Source: JBCBSK01 sp965250105
GTDB taxonomy: Bacteria; Pseudomonadota; Alphaproteobacteria; Rhizobiales; Tepidamorphaceae
Assembly: GCA_965250105.1 (NCBI GenBank)
Contig: OZ252290.1
Location: 3,224,001-3,288,000 of the forward strand
Direction: 5' to 3'
Length of the DNA: 64,000 bases
Shown: positions 44,347 through 53,271 of the stretch, in pieces
How positions within the stretch are numbered: the first letter of the stretch is position 1
Layout of the letters: every line of letters begins with the position of its first letter
Made by a program: the position numbers and the translations under genes
The notes under the pieces: generated by a model
Database searches by the model: none
Told to the model about the DNA's origin: nothing
The model's input: only the letters and a program-made list of their open reading frames with translations

Positions 44347-44347
<1 letters not shown>
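43781..44347 (+). CDS. MarR-family transcriptional regulator
   Basis: 188-residue winged-helix regulator. The DNA-binding part (~55-125) reads ARFDYMAQLDRVGDDGMTMG, LGARLMVTGGNITGLTDRL and the wing DPGDRRVQRIALTAEGR. The C-terminus is a short acidic Gly-rich tail (DGDAGDGDDTIGDN), unusual for the family. MarR proteins in aromatic CoA operons usually repress until the CoA-thioester appears. The inverted repeat at 42851-42873 is its likely site. Coupled by overlaps to the SDR gene before and the hydratase gene after. Confidence 0.93.
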
Positions 44348-45156
<809 letters not shown>

Positions 45157-45157
45157 C

Positions 45158-46372
45158 ATGCCCGACGGGAGCTTTCTCGACTGGCCGTTCTTCGAGCCCG
45201 ACCACCGGACGCGCGCCGAGGCCGTCGAGGTCTGGGCCGAGACGCATGTCGCGGCCATCGTCGAGGCGGCGGCCAACGAGGATGACGCCTGTATCGGCCT
45301 CGTCCGGGCCATGGCCGAGGCCGGGCTGACGCGTTTCGCCGTCGCCGGTATCGATCAGGCCGCGGCGCCCCGGCTCGACGTGCGCACGCTGTGCCTGATC
45401 CGCGACACGCTGGCGCGCCATCACGGACTGGCCGATTTCGCCTTCGCCATGCAGGGGCTCGGCAGCGGGCCGATCTCGCTGTTCGGCACGCCCGAGCAGA
45501 AGGCGCGCTTCCTGCCGCCCGTCATCGCCGGCACCTCGCTCGCCGCCTTCGCCCTGTCCGAGCCGGAAGCGGGCTCGGATGCCGCCGCGCTGACCTGTTC
45601 GGCCGAACGCGTCGGCGACACTTATGTGCTGAACGGCGCCAAGACCTGGATCTCCAATGGCGGGATCGCCGGCCACTATGTCGTCTTCGCCCGCACTGGC
45701 GAGGCGCCGGGCGCGCGCGGACTGTCGGCCTTCATCGTGCCGGCCGACATGCCGGGGCTCGTGATCGCCGAACGCCTTCAGGTCGTCGCGCCGCATCCGC
45801 TGGCGACGCTCCATTTCGAGGACTGCCATGTGCCGGCCGATCATCTGATCGGCGCGCCGGGGCAGGGCTTCAAGATCGCCATGGCGACGCTCGATGTGTT
45901 CCGGGCCACGGTGGGGGCCGCCGCCCTCGGCCTCGCCCGCCGCGCGCTCGACGAAGCGCTCGATCACACCGCCGGCCGGCAGATCGGCGGCGCGGCACTG
46001 GCCGATCTGCAGATGACGCAGGCCGCCATCGCCGACATGGCCGTCGGCATCGACAGTTCGGCGCTTCTCGTCTACCGCGCCGCCTGGGCCAAGGATCGCG
46101 GCGCCGACCGCGTCACCCGCGAAGCGTCGATGGCCAAGCTCCATGCGACCGAAACCGCGCAGGCCGTGATCGACCGCGCCGTGCAACTGCATGGCGGGCA
46201 GGGCGTGCGGGTTGGCAGCAAGGTCGAGGAGCTTTACCGGGAGATCCGCGCGCTGAGGATCTATGAGGGCGCCAGCGAGGTCCAGAAGCTCGTCATCAGC
46301 CGCGCCGTCCGTGACGGCCACGCCGTTCGCGATGCCCGGGCGACGCGGCAGGCCATGGGAGGAACGCGATGA
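45158..46372 (+). CDS. Acyl-CoA dehydrogenase family protein
   Basis: 404-residue FAD enzyme. ALSEPEAGSDAAALTCSAER and KTWISNGGIAGHYVVFAR form the flavin/substrate cleft in the middle domain. The C-terminal domain has QLHGGQGVRVGSKVEELYRE and LRIYEGASEVQKLVI, whose Glu (near residue 370) is the expected catalytic base. It introduces a double bond into an acyl-CoA and passes electrons to ETF; no etf genes are in the window. The start follows the hydratase stop by one base; the end overlaps the ligase gene (ATGA). Confidence 0.93.
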   Translation: MPDGSFLDWPFFEPDHRTRAEAVEVWAETHVAAIVEAAANEDDACIGLVRAMAEAGLTRFAVAGIDQAAAPRLDVRTLCLIRDTLARHHGLADFAFAMQGLGSGPISLFGTPEQKARFLPPVIAGTSLAAFALSEPEAGSDAAALTCSAERVGDTYVLNGAKTWISNGGIAGHYVVFARTGEAPGARGLSAFIVPADMPGLVIAERLQVVAPHPLATLHFEDCHVPADHLIGAPGQGFKIAMATLDVFRATVGAAALGLARRALDEALDHTAGRQIGGAALADLQMTQAAIADMAVGIDSSALLVYRAAWAKDRGADRVTREASMAKLHATETAQAVIDRAVQLHGGQGVRVGSKVEELYREIRALRIYEGASEVQKLVISRAVRDGHAVRDARATRQAMGGTR

Positions 46373-48012
46373 CGCATCCGGTTGCCGACCGATCCGCCGA
46401 GGCGACAGGTCCGGTGGACGATTTCGCCCGCCGCGCGCTGCCGCCCGCCGACCAGTGGCCCGACCTCGACCTGTCGCATCCGGCCTATCACTATCCGGAC
46501 GAGCTGAACGCGGTCAGCGTGTTTCTCGACCGCTGGATCGAGAGCGGCCAGGGCGACCGGCGCGCCATCGTCACCCCGGATGTGACCTGGACCTATCGCG
46601 ACCTTCACGACCATGTCGTGCGTCTGGCGCATGTCCTGACGCGGGATCTCGGCCTGGTGCCGGGCAATCGGGTGCTGCTGCGGGCCGCCAACACGCCGAT
46701 GATGGTGGCGGCCTATCTTGCGGTCATCCGCGCCGGCGGCATCGCGGTCGGCACGATGCCGCTTCTGCGCGCCCGCGAATTGGCCGTCATCATCGATCAT
46801 GCCGAGATCAGCCATGCCCTGTGCGATGCGCGGCTGTTCGACGATCTCGCGGCGGCCCAGGCGATGAGCCCGTCGCTGACCGTCATCAAGTCGATCGGCG
46901 CCGCCGATGGCGGCGACCTGGCCGATGCGATGGCGACGGCGCCGACCGATGGCACGCCCTATCCGAGCCGGGCGGACGACATCGCGCTGATCGCCTTCAC
47001 CTCCGGCACGACTGGCAAGCCGAAGGCGACGGCGCATTTCCACCGCGATCTCCTGGCGATCTGCGACGGGTTCTCGCGGCAGGTGCTCGCGCCCGCGCCG
47101 GACGATCTGTTCACCGGTAGCCCGCCGCTCGCCTTCACCTTCGGTCTCGGCGGCCTGGCGCTGTTTCCCTTCCGCGTCGGTGCCGCGACACTGCTTCTTG
47201 AAGCGGCCGCGCCAAAGATCCTCGCCGAGGCGATCGCCACCTTTAGGCCGACGGTCCTGTTCACCGCGCCCACCGCCTATCGCGCCATGCTGCCGCTTCT
47301 GGCGGAAGTCGATTGCGGCTCCTTGCGCAAATGCGTCTCGGCTGGCGAGCACCTGCCGCTGCCGACCTATGAAGCCTTTCTCGACCGGACCGGCATCCGG
47401 ATCATCGACGGCATCGGCGCGACCGAGATGCTGCACATCTTCATCGCGGCCGCCGGCGACGACATCCGCCCCGGGTCGACGGGCAGGGTGGTGCCGGGCT
47501 ATCGCGCCAAGATCGTCGACGAGGACGGTCGCGACCTGCCTCCGAACACGGTCGGTCGGCTGGCGGTCAAGGGGCCGACCGGCTGCCGCTATCTCGATGA
47601 CCCGCGCCAGCGCAGCTATGTGCAGAACGGCTGGAACATCACCGGCGATGCCTTCTCGATGGATGAGGACGGCTATTTCTGGTATCAGGCGCGCAATGAC
47701 GACATGATCATCTCGTCTGGCTACAACATCGCCGGGCCGGAGGTCGAAACCGCGCTTCTCGATCACGATGCGGTCGCCGAATGCGCCGTCATCGCCGCCG
47801 CCGATCCCGATCGCGGCAGTATCGTTCAGGCCTTCGTCGTGCTGCGCCCCGGTGTTACAGGCGACGATGCGCTTGTCGAAACGCTCCAGGCGCATGTCAA
47901 GGCGACCATCGCCCCTTACAAATATCCCCGCAGCATCGTCTTCATCGATGCCCTGCCGAAGACCGAAACCGGCAAGATCCAGCGCTTCAAACTGAAGGAT
48001 GCACAGCCATGA
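46369..48012 (+). CDS. Benzoate/2-aminobenzoate-type CoA ligase
   Basis: 547-residue adenylate-forming enzyme that makes an aryl-CoA from the acid, ATP and CoA. The phosphate-binding loop is AFTSGTTGKPKATAHFHRDL near residues 205-225. The adenylate motif is GIGATEMLHIF, the hinge is ARNDDMIISSGYNIAG and the catalytic C-terminal lysine is in KTETGKIQRF. The N-terminal YHYPDELNAVSVFLDRW and the AHFHRD loop resemble the 2-aminobenzoate/benzoate ligase branch rather than fatty-acid ligases. The exact acid is not settled by sequence. Coupled by ATGA overlaps on both sides. Confidence 0.9.
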   Translation: MTHPVADRSAEATGPVDDFARRALPPADQWPDLDLSHPAYHYPDELNAVSVFLDRWIESGQGDRRAIVTPDVTWTYRDLHDHVVRLAHVLTRDLGLVPGNRVLLRAANTPMMVAAYLAVIRAGGIAVGTMPLLRARELAVIIDHAEISHALCDARLFDDLAAAQAMSPSLTVIKSIGAADGGDLADAMATAPTDGTPYPSRADDIALIAFTSGTTGKPKATAHFHRDLLAICDGFSRQVLAPAPDDLFTGSPPLAFTFGLGGLALFPFRVGAATLLLEAAAPKILAEAIATFRPTVLFTAPTAYRAMLPLLAEVDCGSLRKCVSAGEHLPLPTYEAFLDRTGIRIIDGIGATEMLHIFIAAAGDDIRPGSTGRVVPGYRAKIVDEDGRDLPPNTVGRLAVKGPTGCRYLDDPRQRSYVQNGWNITGDAFSMDEDGYFWYQARNDDMIISSGYNIAGPEVETALLDHDAVAECAVIAAADPDRGSIVQAFVVLRPGVTGDDALVETLQAHVKATIAPYKYPRSIVFIDALPKTETGKIQRFKLKDAQP

Positions 48013-48464
48013 GCAGCGAGACCGTCACGGGCGGCGCGGCAGCGATGCCGGCGGCCGGCGCCGCGAGCGAGCGCCGTCCCGAAATCGTCCGCCCCCAGGG
48101 CTGGCCGCGCCCCAAGGGCTATGCCCATGCGGTGGCGGCGGAGGGACGGATGATCTTCGTCTCGGGCCAGATCGGCTGGGACGCCGAGGAACGGTTTCAT
48201 TCCGACGATTTCACCGAACAGGTACGCCAGGCGCTCGAAAACACCGTCGCCATTCTGAACGCCGCCGGCGCGGGCCCCGAACATGTCGCGCGCATGACCT
48301 GGTATGTCGTCGACAAGCAGGACTATCTGGCCGCGCTGCCGGCGATCGGCGATGTCTATCGCGCGGTCATGGGGCGCAGCTTTCCGGCCATGTCGGTGGT
48401 CGAGGTCTCGGCGCTGCTCGAGGATCGGGCGCAGGTCGAGATCGAAACCACGGCCGTTCTGTAG
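48009..48464 (+). CDS. RidA-family protein (YjgF/YER057c/UK114)
   Basis: 151-residue protein with the RidA fold: GYAHAVAAEGRMIFVSGQIGW, ALENTVAILNAAGAGPEHVARM and the final LLEDRAQVEIETTAVL, in which the conserved Arg that binds the carboxylate is in EDRAQVE. The N-terminal ~25 residues are an Ala-rich extension. RidA proteins hydrolyse reactive enamine/imine intermediates. Placed as the last gene of an aryl-CoA operon, it fits a route with an amino- or imino-substituted intermediate, as in 2-aminobenzoyl-CoA breakdown. Ends just before a strong terminator. Confidence 0.92.
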   Translation: MSSETVTGGAAAMPAAGAASERRPEIVRPQGWPRPKGYAHAVAAEGRMIFVSGQIGWDAEERFHSDDFTEQVRQALENTVAILNAAGAGPEHVARMTWYVVDKQDYLAALPAIGDVYRAVMGRSFPAMSVVEVSALLEDRAQVEIETTAVL

Positions 48465-48492
48465 GGCACGTCCAAAAAGACAGGCCGCAACG

Positions 48493-48523
48493 AAAAAGGC
48501 CGGGCACGAGGCCCGGCCTTTTT
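48493..48523. terminator. Strong bidirectional intrinsic terminator
   Basis: A perfect 13-bp stem (48493-48505 with 48511-48523, loop ACGAG) runs from AAAAA on the left to TTTTT on the right, so it gives a U-run in both directions. It lies 28 bases after the RidA stop and 25 bases past the end of the convergent transpeptidase gene. Confidence 0.95.
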
Positions 48524-48548
48524 GTCAAAAAGCAATCTCGTCAGCGTG

Positions 48549-49133
48549 TCAGCGCACCACCACGACCTTGGCTCCGACCCGCACGCGGTTGTAGAGGTCG
48601 ATGACGTCGTCATTGGTCATGCGGATGCAGCCCGAGGACACGGCCTGGCCGATCGACCAAGGCTCGTTCGAGCCGTGAATGCGATAGAGCGTCGAGCCGA
48701 GATAGAGCGCGCGGGCACCCATCGGATTGTTCGGTCCGCCCGGCATGAAGGCGGGCAGGCCCGGCTGACGGCGGCGCATGGCTGCCGGCGGCGTCCAGCC
48801 CGGCCATTCCGCCATGCGGGTCACACGATGCGTGCCGGCCCATTCGAAGCCGGGGCGGCCAACGCCGACGCCGTAGCGCAGCGCCTTGCCGTCTTCGAGC
48901 ACGAGATAGAGGCGGCGCTCCTCGGTGTCGATGACGATGGTGCCGGGGCGGTGACGGGTCTCGTAGTCGACGACCTGTTTGGGGATCGGCGAATAGCCGC
49001 CGCGTCCGCTATTGATCTGCGGCATCGGCTTGCCGGTGATCGGATCGATCTCGATCCTGGCGTCCGACGGCTGCGCCATCAGAAGAACCGCGGCCATGGC
49101 GGCGATCGCGGCGACAAAAAATCTCTTCATCAT
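48549..49133 (-). CDS. L,D-transpeptidase (YkuD), secreted
   Basis: 194-residue envelope enzyme. The signal peptide MMKRFFVAAIAAMAAVLLMA is cleaved near PSDA/R (residue ~25). The YkuD domain (~60-194) shows GTIVIDTEERRLYLVLEDG, HGSNEPWSIG and the catalytic SSGCIRM. No lipobox, so it differs from its paralogue at 40.8 kb in anchoring. AGGGG lies about 4 bases before the ATG at 49133, which selects this start; the frame upstream has no signal character. It converges on the aryl-CoA operon. Confidence 0.94.
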   Translation of the reverse strand: MMKRFFVAAIAAMAAVLLMAQPSDARIEIDPITGKPMPQINSGRGGYSPIPKQVVDYETRHRPGTIVIDTEERRLYLVLEDGKALRYGVGVGRPGFEWAGTHRVTRMAEWPGWTPPAAMRRRQPGLPAFMPGGPNNPMGARALYLGSTLYRIHGSNEPWSIGQAVSSGCIRMTNDDVIDLYNRVRVGAKVVVVR

Positions 49134-49590
49134 CCAGCCCCTGTCTTGCCGCCAGAGCGCCTTCATCCGGATCATGGGCCCCGGAATGAGCGCGTTCTGC
49201 GGAACGCAATCGGTTTCGACGTCCTCAAGCCTCGCATCGAGCACCACTATCCGAGCGCAACATGACTGACTGTCACACTCGTGAGCGAAATTCCCTACGA
49301 AGAATCGCGTGAGCAACGCTTGTGCCATTACTCATGCTTGGCCGGCGAACGACAAGGCCGGCGCGACGCCAAACTACATGGCTTTGCCGCTTTTGCGCCG
49401 CATTGTGTCTGCCGCGCCACAGCGCACGCCTTGCCGTGCCTTGGAAAACCACGCCGATGTCGGGACGCTGCCGGCGGGGGCGATGTCGTTTTACCCTTGC
49501 GCCGGAGCCGCCGGACCTGCACATCAGGCGGGACCGGACCGGATGAGACGGTGCGAAACAACACGTGAAAGTGATGCGAGGAGGCGGCTG
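49134..49590. other. 457-base divergent intergenic region
   Basis: Lies between the secreted transpeptidase and the DUF533 gene. Frames on both strands stay open across much of it, but their translations (Arg/Cys/Pro-rich) have no family character. A lower-GC stretch at about 49255-49330 may hold the divergent promoters; I find no clear -35/-10 pair. GAGGAGG at 49578-49584 is the DUF533 ribosome site. Confidence 0.45.
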
Positions 49591-50355
49591 ATGTTCGACG
49601 CGAAGACCTTGTTGGAGCAGTTTCTCGGCCCGCAGCTCGGCGGTGGCCAGCAGCCCAACCAGCCGGGACAAGCGCAGGATCAGGGCATGGCGCAGGGTCA
49701 GCCCGGCGCGGGCGGCGATATCGGCAGCATGCTGCAGGGGTTGACCGACGGCAAGCTCGGCGGGTTCGCCGGCGGCGCGGCGGCCGGCAGCCTGGCGATG
49801 ATGCTCCTGGGCACGAAATCGGGCCGCAAGATTGGCGGCAGCGCCGTCAAGCTCGGCGCGCTGGCGGCCGTCGGGGCGCTCGCCTACAAGGCCTATCAGA
49901 ACTACCAGTCCGGCAAGGCGCCGCAGCAGGGCGCGGCCGCGCCCGACATGATCGCCGCCCCCGCCGACACGCCATTCAGCGTCGAGGCGCCGCAGGCCGA
50001 TGCCGCGGCGGTCGCGGTGCTGCGCGCCATGATCGCGGCCGCCAAGGCGGATGGCCATATCGATGCCGGCGAGCGCCAGCGCATCATGCAGGCGATGGAC
50101 CGGGCGGGCCTTGGCTCCGAGGAAGCGTCCTTCATTCGCAACGAAATCGAGGCGCCGCTCGATGCCGGCGAGATCGCCAAGCTGGCCGACACGCCTGAAA
50201 TGGCCGCCGAGATCTACACCGCCTCGCTGTTGGCGATCGACGTCAACCAGCCGGCGGAACGCGCCTATCTCGACGATCTGGCGCGCAAGCTCGAATTGCC
50301 GGCTGATCTCGTGCAGCACCTCGAAGCAACGGTGGCCGGCGCCACGGTGTCGTGA
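49591..50355 (+). CDS. DUF533 (YebE-like, TerB-fold) membrane protein
   Basis: 254-residue protein. A Gln/Gly-rich N-terminal segment (GGGQQPNQPGQAQDQGMAQG) precedes a Gly/Ala-rich hydrophobic region at about residues 60-105 (GFAGGAAAGSLAMMLLG, SAVKLGALAAVGALAYKAY). The C-terminal ~110 residues form a helical TerB-like domain (LRAMIAAAKADGHIDAGERQ), typical of DUF533/YebE. GAGGAGG 6 bases upstream of ATG 49591 fixes the start. YebE-type proteins are linked to envelope stress in enterobacteria, but their activity is unknown. Confidence 0.9.
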   Translation: MFDAKTLLEQFLGPQLGGGQQPNQPGQAQDQGMAQGQPGAGGDIGSMLQGLTDGKLGGFAGGAAAGSLAMMLLGTKSGRKIGGSAVKLGALAAVGALAYKAYQNYQSGKAPQQGAAAPDMIAAPADTPFSVEAPQADAAAVAVLRAMIAAAKADGHIDAGERQRIMQAMDRAGLGSEEASFIRNEIEAPLDAGEIAKLADTPEMAAEIYTASLLAIDVNQPAERAYLDDLARKLELPADLVQHLEATVAGATVS

Positions 50356-50497
50356 GCGGGGCGGCCAGTATGCCGCTCATTGCTGATTGACCGTTTGGTT
50401 CAACGATCGATCCCGGGGGCGGGTGAGCGCTCGGAAATCGTCTGGCCGAAACATGCCCGCCAAGTTGGTCGGTCGGTGGCGGGCAACCAAAAAAGAA

Positions 50498-50573
50498 TGG
50501 TGGGCGGTACTGGGCTCGAACCAGTGACCCCAGCGATGTGAACACTGTGCTCTACCAACTGAGCTAACCGCCC
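50498..50573 (-). tRNA. tRNA-Val (anticodon CAC)
   Basis: 76-base gene including an encoded CCA end (50500-50498). The 7-bp acceptor stem pairs GGGCGGT (50573-50567) with ACCGCCC (50508-50502). The D-loop has AGCTCAGTTGGTAGAGC, the anticodon stem-loop is CAGTG-TTCACAT-CGCTG with anticodon CAC, and the T-arm carries GGTTCGAGCC. It reads valine GTG codons. A T-run (complement of 50489-50494) follows at once as a likely terminator. Confidence 0.97.
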
Positions 50574-50584
50574 GGAAGGCGCCG

Positions 50585-50613
50585 AGATAAGGCCGGTTGG
50601 CACCGCAAGTCAA
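50585..50613 (-). promoter_or_regulatory. Promoter of tRNA-Val
   Basis: On the minus strand TTGACT (50613-50608), 17 bases, TTATCT (50590-50585). The -10 ends 11 bases before the tRNA 5' end, which is ideal placement. The -35 hexamer contains the stop codon of the upstream phosphatase gene. Confidence 0.75.
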
Positions 50614-51308
50614 GCATCGGCGAGGTCGAGATAGCGCAAGGCCGGCGCCAGCGCCTCGGCCGCGCCGTCGACCACCAGCGTCGCGCCGAGATCGTCGGCC
50701 GGCACCAGCGTATAGCCGTGGCGGAAGACGATCACCGGCACGCCGGCGGCCGTCGCCGCGTCGACGTCGGGGCCGCTGTCGCCAAACATCACCGACCGGC
50801 GTGGATCGCCGCCGAGCCGGTCGATCGCGCCGAGGATGTGTCGCGGGTCCGGCTTGCGCACACCGAGCGTATCCGGCCCGACGATCGCGTCGAAAAACCG
50901 CGCCAGGTCAAGCTGTTCCAGAACCGCCACCGCGAAGCGCTCGAACTTGTTCGTGCACACGCCGAGCCGCACGCCGCGCCCGGTCAAGGACTGTAGAAGG
51001 TCGACGATGCCCGGAAAGGGAATGGTGTGGTCGGCCAGCGTCTTTTCGTAATGATCGATAAAGACGCGATGCATATCATCGATCTCGGCGTCGTCGCGCG
51101 GGGTGTCGAGGGCTTTCAGGGCGTGTTCGATCATGCCGCGCGCGCCATGGCCGATATGCGGCCGGACATCGTCGCCCGGCACGGGCGGAAGCCCCGCCTC
51201 GGCGAGAACATGGTTCAGGCTGACCAGAAGATCGCGGGCGCTGTCGACCAGCGTTCCGTCGAGATCGAAGAGGGCGGTTGGAAAAGGCGTATCCTGGGTC
51301 GGCGTCAC
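50610..51308 (-). CDS. gph: HAD-family phosphoglycolate phosphatase
   Basis: 232-residue hydrolase of the haloacid dehalogenase superfamily. Motif I is FDLDGTLVDS (nucleophile Asp near residue 14), motif II is VCTNKF, motif III is KPDPRHIL and motif IV is MFGDSGPDVDAA. The alpha-helical cap region (residues ~20-85) is of the Gph type. It removes 2-phosphoglycolate from DNA repair or oxygenase side reactions; a related HAD activity is possible. The start is taken as GTG 51308, with GGAG 8 bases upstream. No ATG fits, and extension to 51608 runs through non-coding sequence. Confidence 0.9.
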   Translation of the reverse strand: MTPTQDTPFPTALFDLDGTLVDSARDLLVSLNHVLAEAGLPPVPGDDVRPHIGHGARGMIEHALKALDTPRDDAEIDDMHRVFIDHYEKTLADHTIPFPGIVDLLQSLTGRGVRLGVCTNKFERFAVAVLEQLDLARFFDAIVGPDTLGVRKPDPRHILGAIDRLGGDPRRSVMFGDSGPDVDAATAAGVPVIVFRHGYTLVPADDLGATLVVDGAAEALAPALRYLDLADA

Positions 51309-51458
51309 GGTTGGCGCTCCGTCTCTCGGGCTGTATGTGGTCGTGGATGCGGCAGGCGGATTCGGTAGGGGAGGCGCAGGTCTTGGCCCGGCGGCGGGTC
51401 GTCCGCCGCTCCCAAAACCCGGCCTCGCGGAAGCCTGGTGGCCACGCGACTGAGAGAC

Positions 51459-53159
51459 ATGCGCGGAATCGTCCTTGCCTTCAATCCCGAAGATGACCTC
51501 GGCGTCCTGCGCGCCGAGGATGGCCGGCGCTACCGCTTCGCCAGCGCCGACTGGCGCGAGCCGCGCCCACCGCGCAAGCGCGACGAGGTCGATTTCGAGC
51601 CCGATCACGAAGCCGCCCGCGACATCTATGTCCTGACGGCCGGGCCCGCGGCAACGGGCTTCGGCACGGCGGCGACCGGCGATCTCCTGGCCTGGGCCGA
51701 CCGGGCGCGCGCCTGGCTAGCCGCCCGGCCCGAGGCGGTTTGCGCGATCGCCCTGGTCCTGGCATCGGTCCTGCCCTTCTACACCTTCCTCGATGTCAGC
51801 CCGTCGCTGTTCGGGATCGGCGAGGCGGTGACGCGCTTGTCGTCCGGGCTCGACATGTTGCGGCAACTGGCCCAGCCGGCGGCGCAGGCGACGACGGCGG
51901 TTGGTATCGGCAAGCTGCTGCTCGGCCTGTTCTATCTGCTACCCGCCCTGCCGCTTCTCGCCATCTGGCTTCTCTACAAGGTGTGGCGCGGCCATGCCCG
52001 GCGGCGGTTGGCGATGGTCTTGGGGGGGCTGGCGACGGTTCTGCCGCTCGCGGTGCCGCTATCGGTGTCCTTCGTCGGCGCATGGTTCGTCGTGCCCGAT
52101 ATCGCGCTATCGGCGCGGTCGGCGATCGCCGGCAGCGTGTTCGATCTCGGGGGCTTCGGCGTCCTGCGCTTTCTCGGCCCCGGTGCGCTCGTGACGATCG
52201 CCGGCGGGATCGCGCTCATCGCCTGGGCGCTGCGGGATCTGGCCGCCGACCAGCGCAAGCGCGTGCTGGCCCGCCGCCCCGCGCCCAACGGGCCCGTGGC
52301 GCGGGCCGAGGGGGCAAGGCGTCGCGCGCCGGGCTGGCCGCCCGACATGCCCGCGGCGAAGGCCGAACCCGCCTTCCGCTTGACGCCGGGCCTGACGGCG
52401 GAAGCGGGCATGACCGAGCGCGACGCTTTCGTGCCGGCCCGCAAGGGGGTGGCGCCAGCGCCGTTATTGGCGCCGGACGACAGCCCTGATGCAACCGTTC
52501 CAGCGCCGCCTGCGCCCCCGTCGCGGCCGGTCGCGGACAAGGCCATCACAGAGGCGCGGTCGGCACCGAAACAGAAGATGCGCGAGGCGTCGGAGAAGCC
52601 GGACAGCCCTGCCGCCTCGCCGACGCTCGACGACATGGCGGCCGCCTTCGACGATCTCGTCGCCGCCATGGCGGACCCGCCGAAGCCTGCGCCATCCGAC
52701 CCGGCACGGCCCGAACCGTCCGCGCCGGAGTCCGGGACAACCGTGCCTGTCGCCGACGACCCGGGAACCGAGGCGGTTCAGGCCGAAGACCTGCCCGACC
52801 TGCCGCGTTGGGACGACCTTCCGGACGACCCGCAAGGGCAGGGGGCACCGTCGGACACTGCGCCGGGAGAGGCCGATACCGAACAGACGATGCGGGAGAT
52901 CGCCGATATGGTGCGCGCCCGTGCGTTGCGCCACGCCGAAGCGCCGGAAGACAAGTCCGTCGCCCCGCCGGCGCGGCCCGAGGCTGGGGAACCGGAGGCG
53001 CCAGCGACCGCCGATCCGCCAGATCCCGACCCGGATCTGCCCGAGGACAATGAGACCGGCTCGGTGATGCGGCTCTATGAACGGCTGCGCGCTTCGCGCC
53101 TCGCCCAGCTCGATGAGGCGGCAAAGCGCATGCGCCGCGAGGGTGATGACGGGTCCTGA
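51459..53159 (+). CDS. Unrecognised protein: small beta domain, four-helix membrane part, long acidic Pro-rich tail
   Basis: 566 residues in three parts. Residues 1-60 (MRGIVLAFNPEDDLGVLRAE, then DGRRYRFASADW) resemble a cold-shock/OB-type module seen N-terminal to membrane proteins. Residues ~85-270 hold four to five hydrophobic helices (AVCAIALVLASVLPFYTFL, LGLFYLLPALPLLAIWLLY). Residues ~275-566 are low-complexity, rich in Pro, Ala, Asp and Glu, and end in a basic helix (YERLRASRLAQLDEAAKRMR). ATG 51459 follows GAGAG; a GTG at 51438 is possible. It is divergent from gph. I do not know the family; the frame and codon use look genuinely coding. Confidence 0.75.
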   Translation: MRGIVLAFNPEDDLGVLRAEDGRRYRFASADWREPRPPRKRDEVDFEPDHEAARDIYVLTAGPAATGFGTAATGDLLAWADRARAWLAARPEAVCAIALVLASVLPFYTFLDVSPSLFGIGEAVTRLSSGLDMLRQLAQPAAQATTAVGIGKLLLGLFYLLPALPLLAIWLLYKVWRGHARRRLAMVLGGLATVLPLAVPLSVSFVGAWFVVPDIALSARSAIAGSVFDLGGFGVLRFLGPGALVTIAGGIALIAWALRDLAADQRKRVLARRPAPNGPVARAEGARRRAPGWPPDMPAAKAEPAFRLTPGLTAEAGMTERDAFVPARKGVAPAPLLAPDDSPDATVPAPPAPPSRPVADKAITEARSAPKQKMREASEKPDSPAASPTLDDMAAAFDDLVAAMADPPKPAPSDPARPEPSAPESGTTVPVADDPGTEAVQAEDLPDLPRWDDLPDDPQGQGAPSDTAPGEADTEQTMREIADMVRARALRHAEAPEDKSVAPPARPEAGEPEAPATADPPDPDPDLPEDNETGSVMRLYERLRASRLAQLDEAAKRMRREGDDGS

Positions 53160-53271
53160 CGCCGGTGCCGGTCCCGGTTGCGCGAAACGCATGCCGGAGC
53201 CGGTCGCGCGCCGGTTCCGTCCGGCCCATCTGTTGTGATAGAGCCAAGCCAGATTTCACGGGAGAGCCGCC

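Noticed and set aside
50356..51458. Genomic island inserted at tRNA-Val
   Set aside because: No integrase, no direct repeat of the tRNA 3' end in the flanks and no change in composition; the neighbouring genes are ordinary chromosomal genes.
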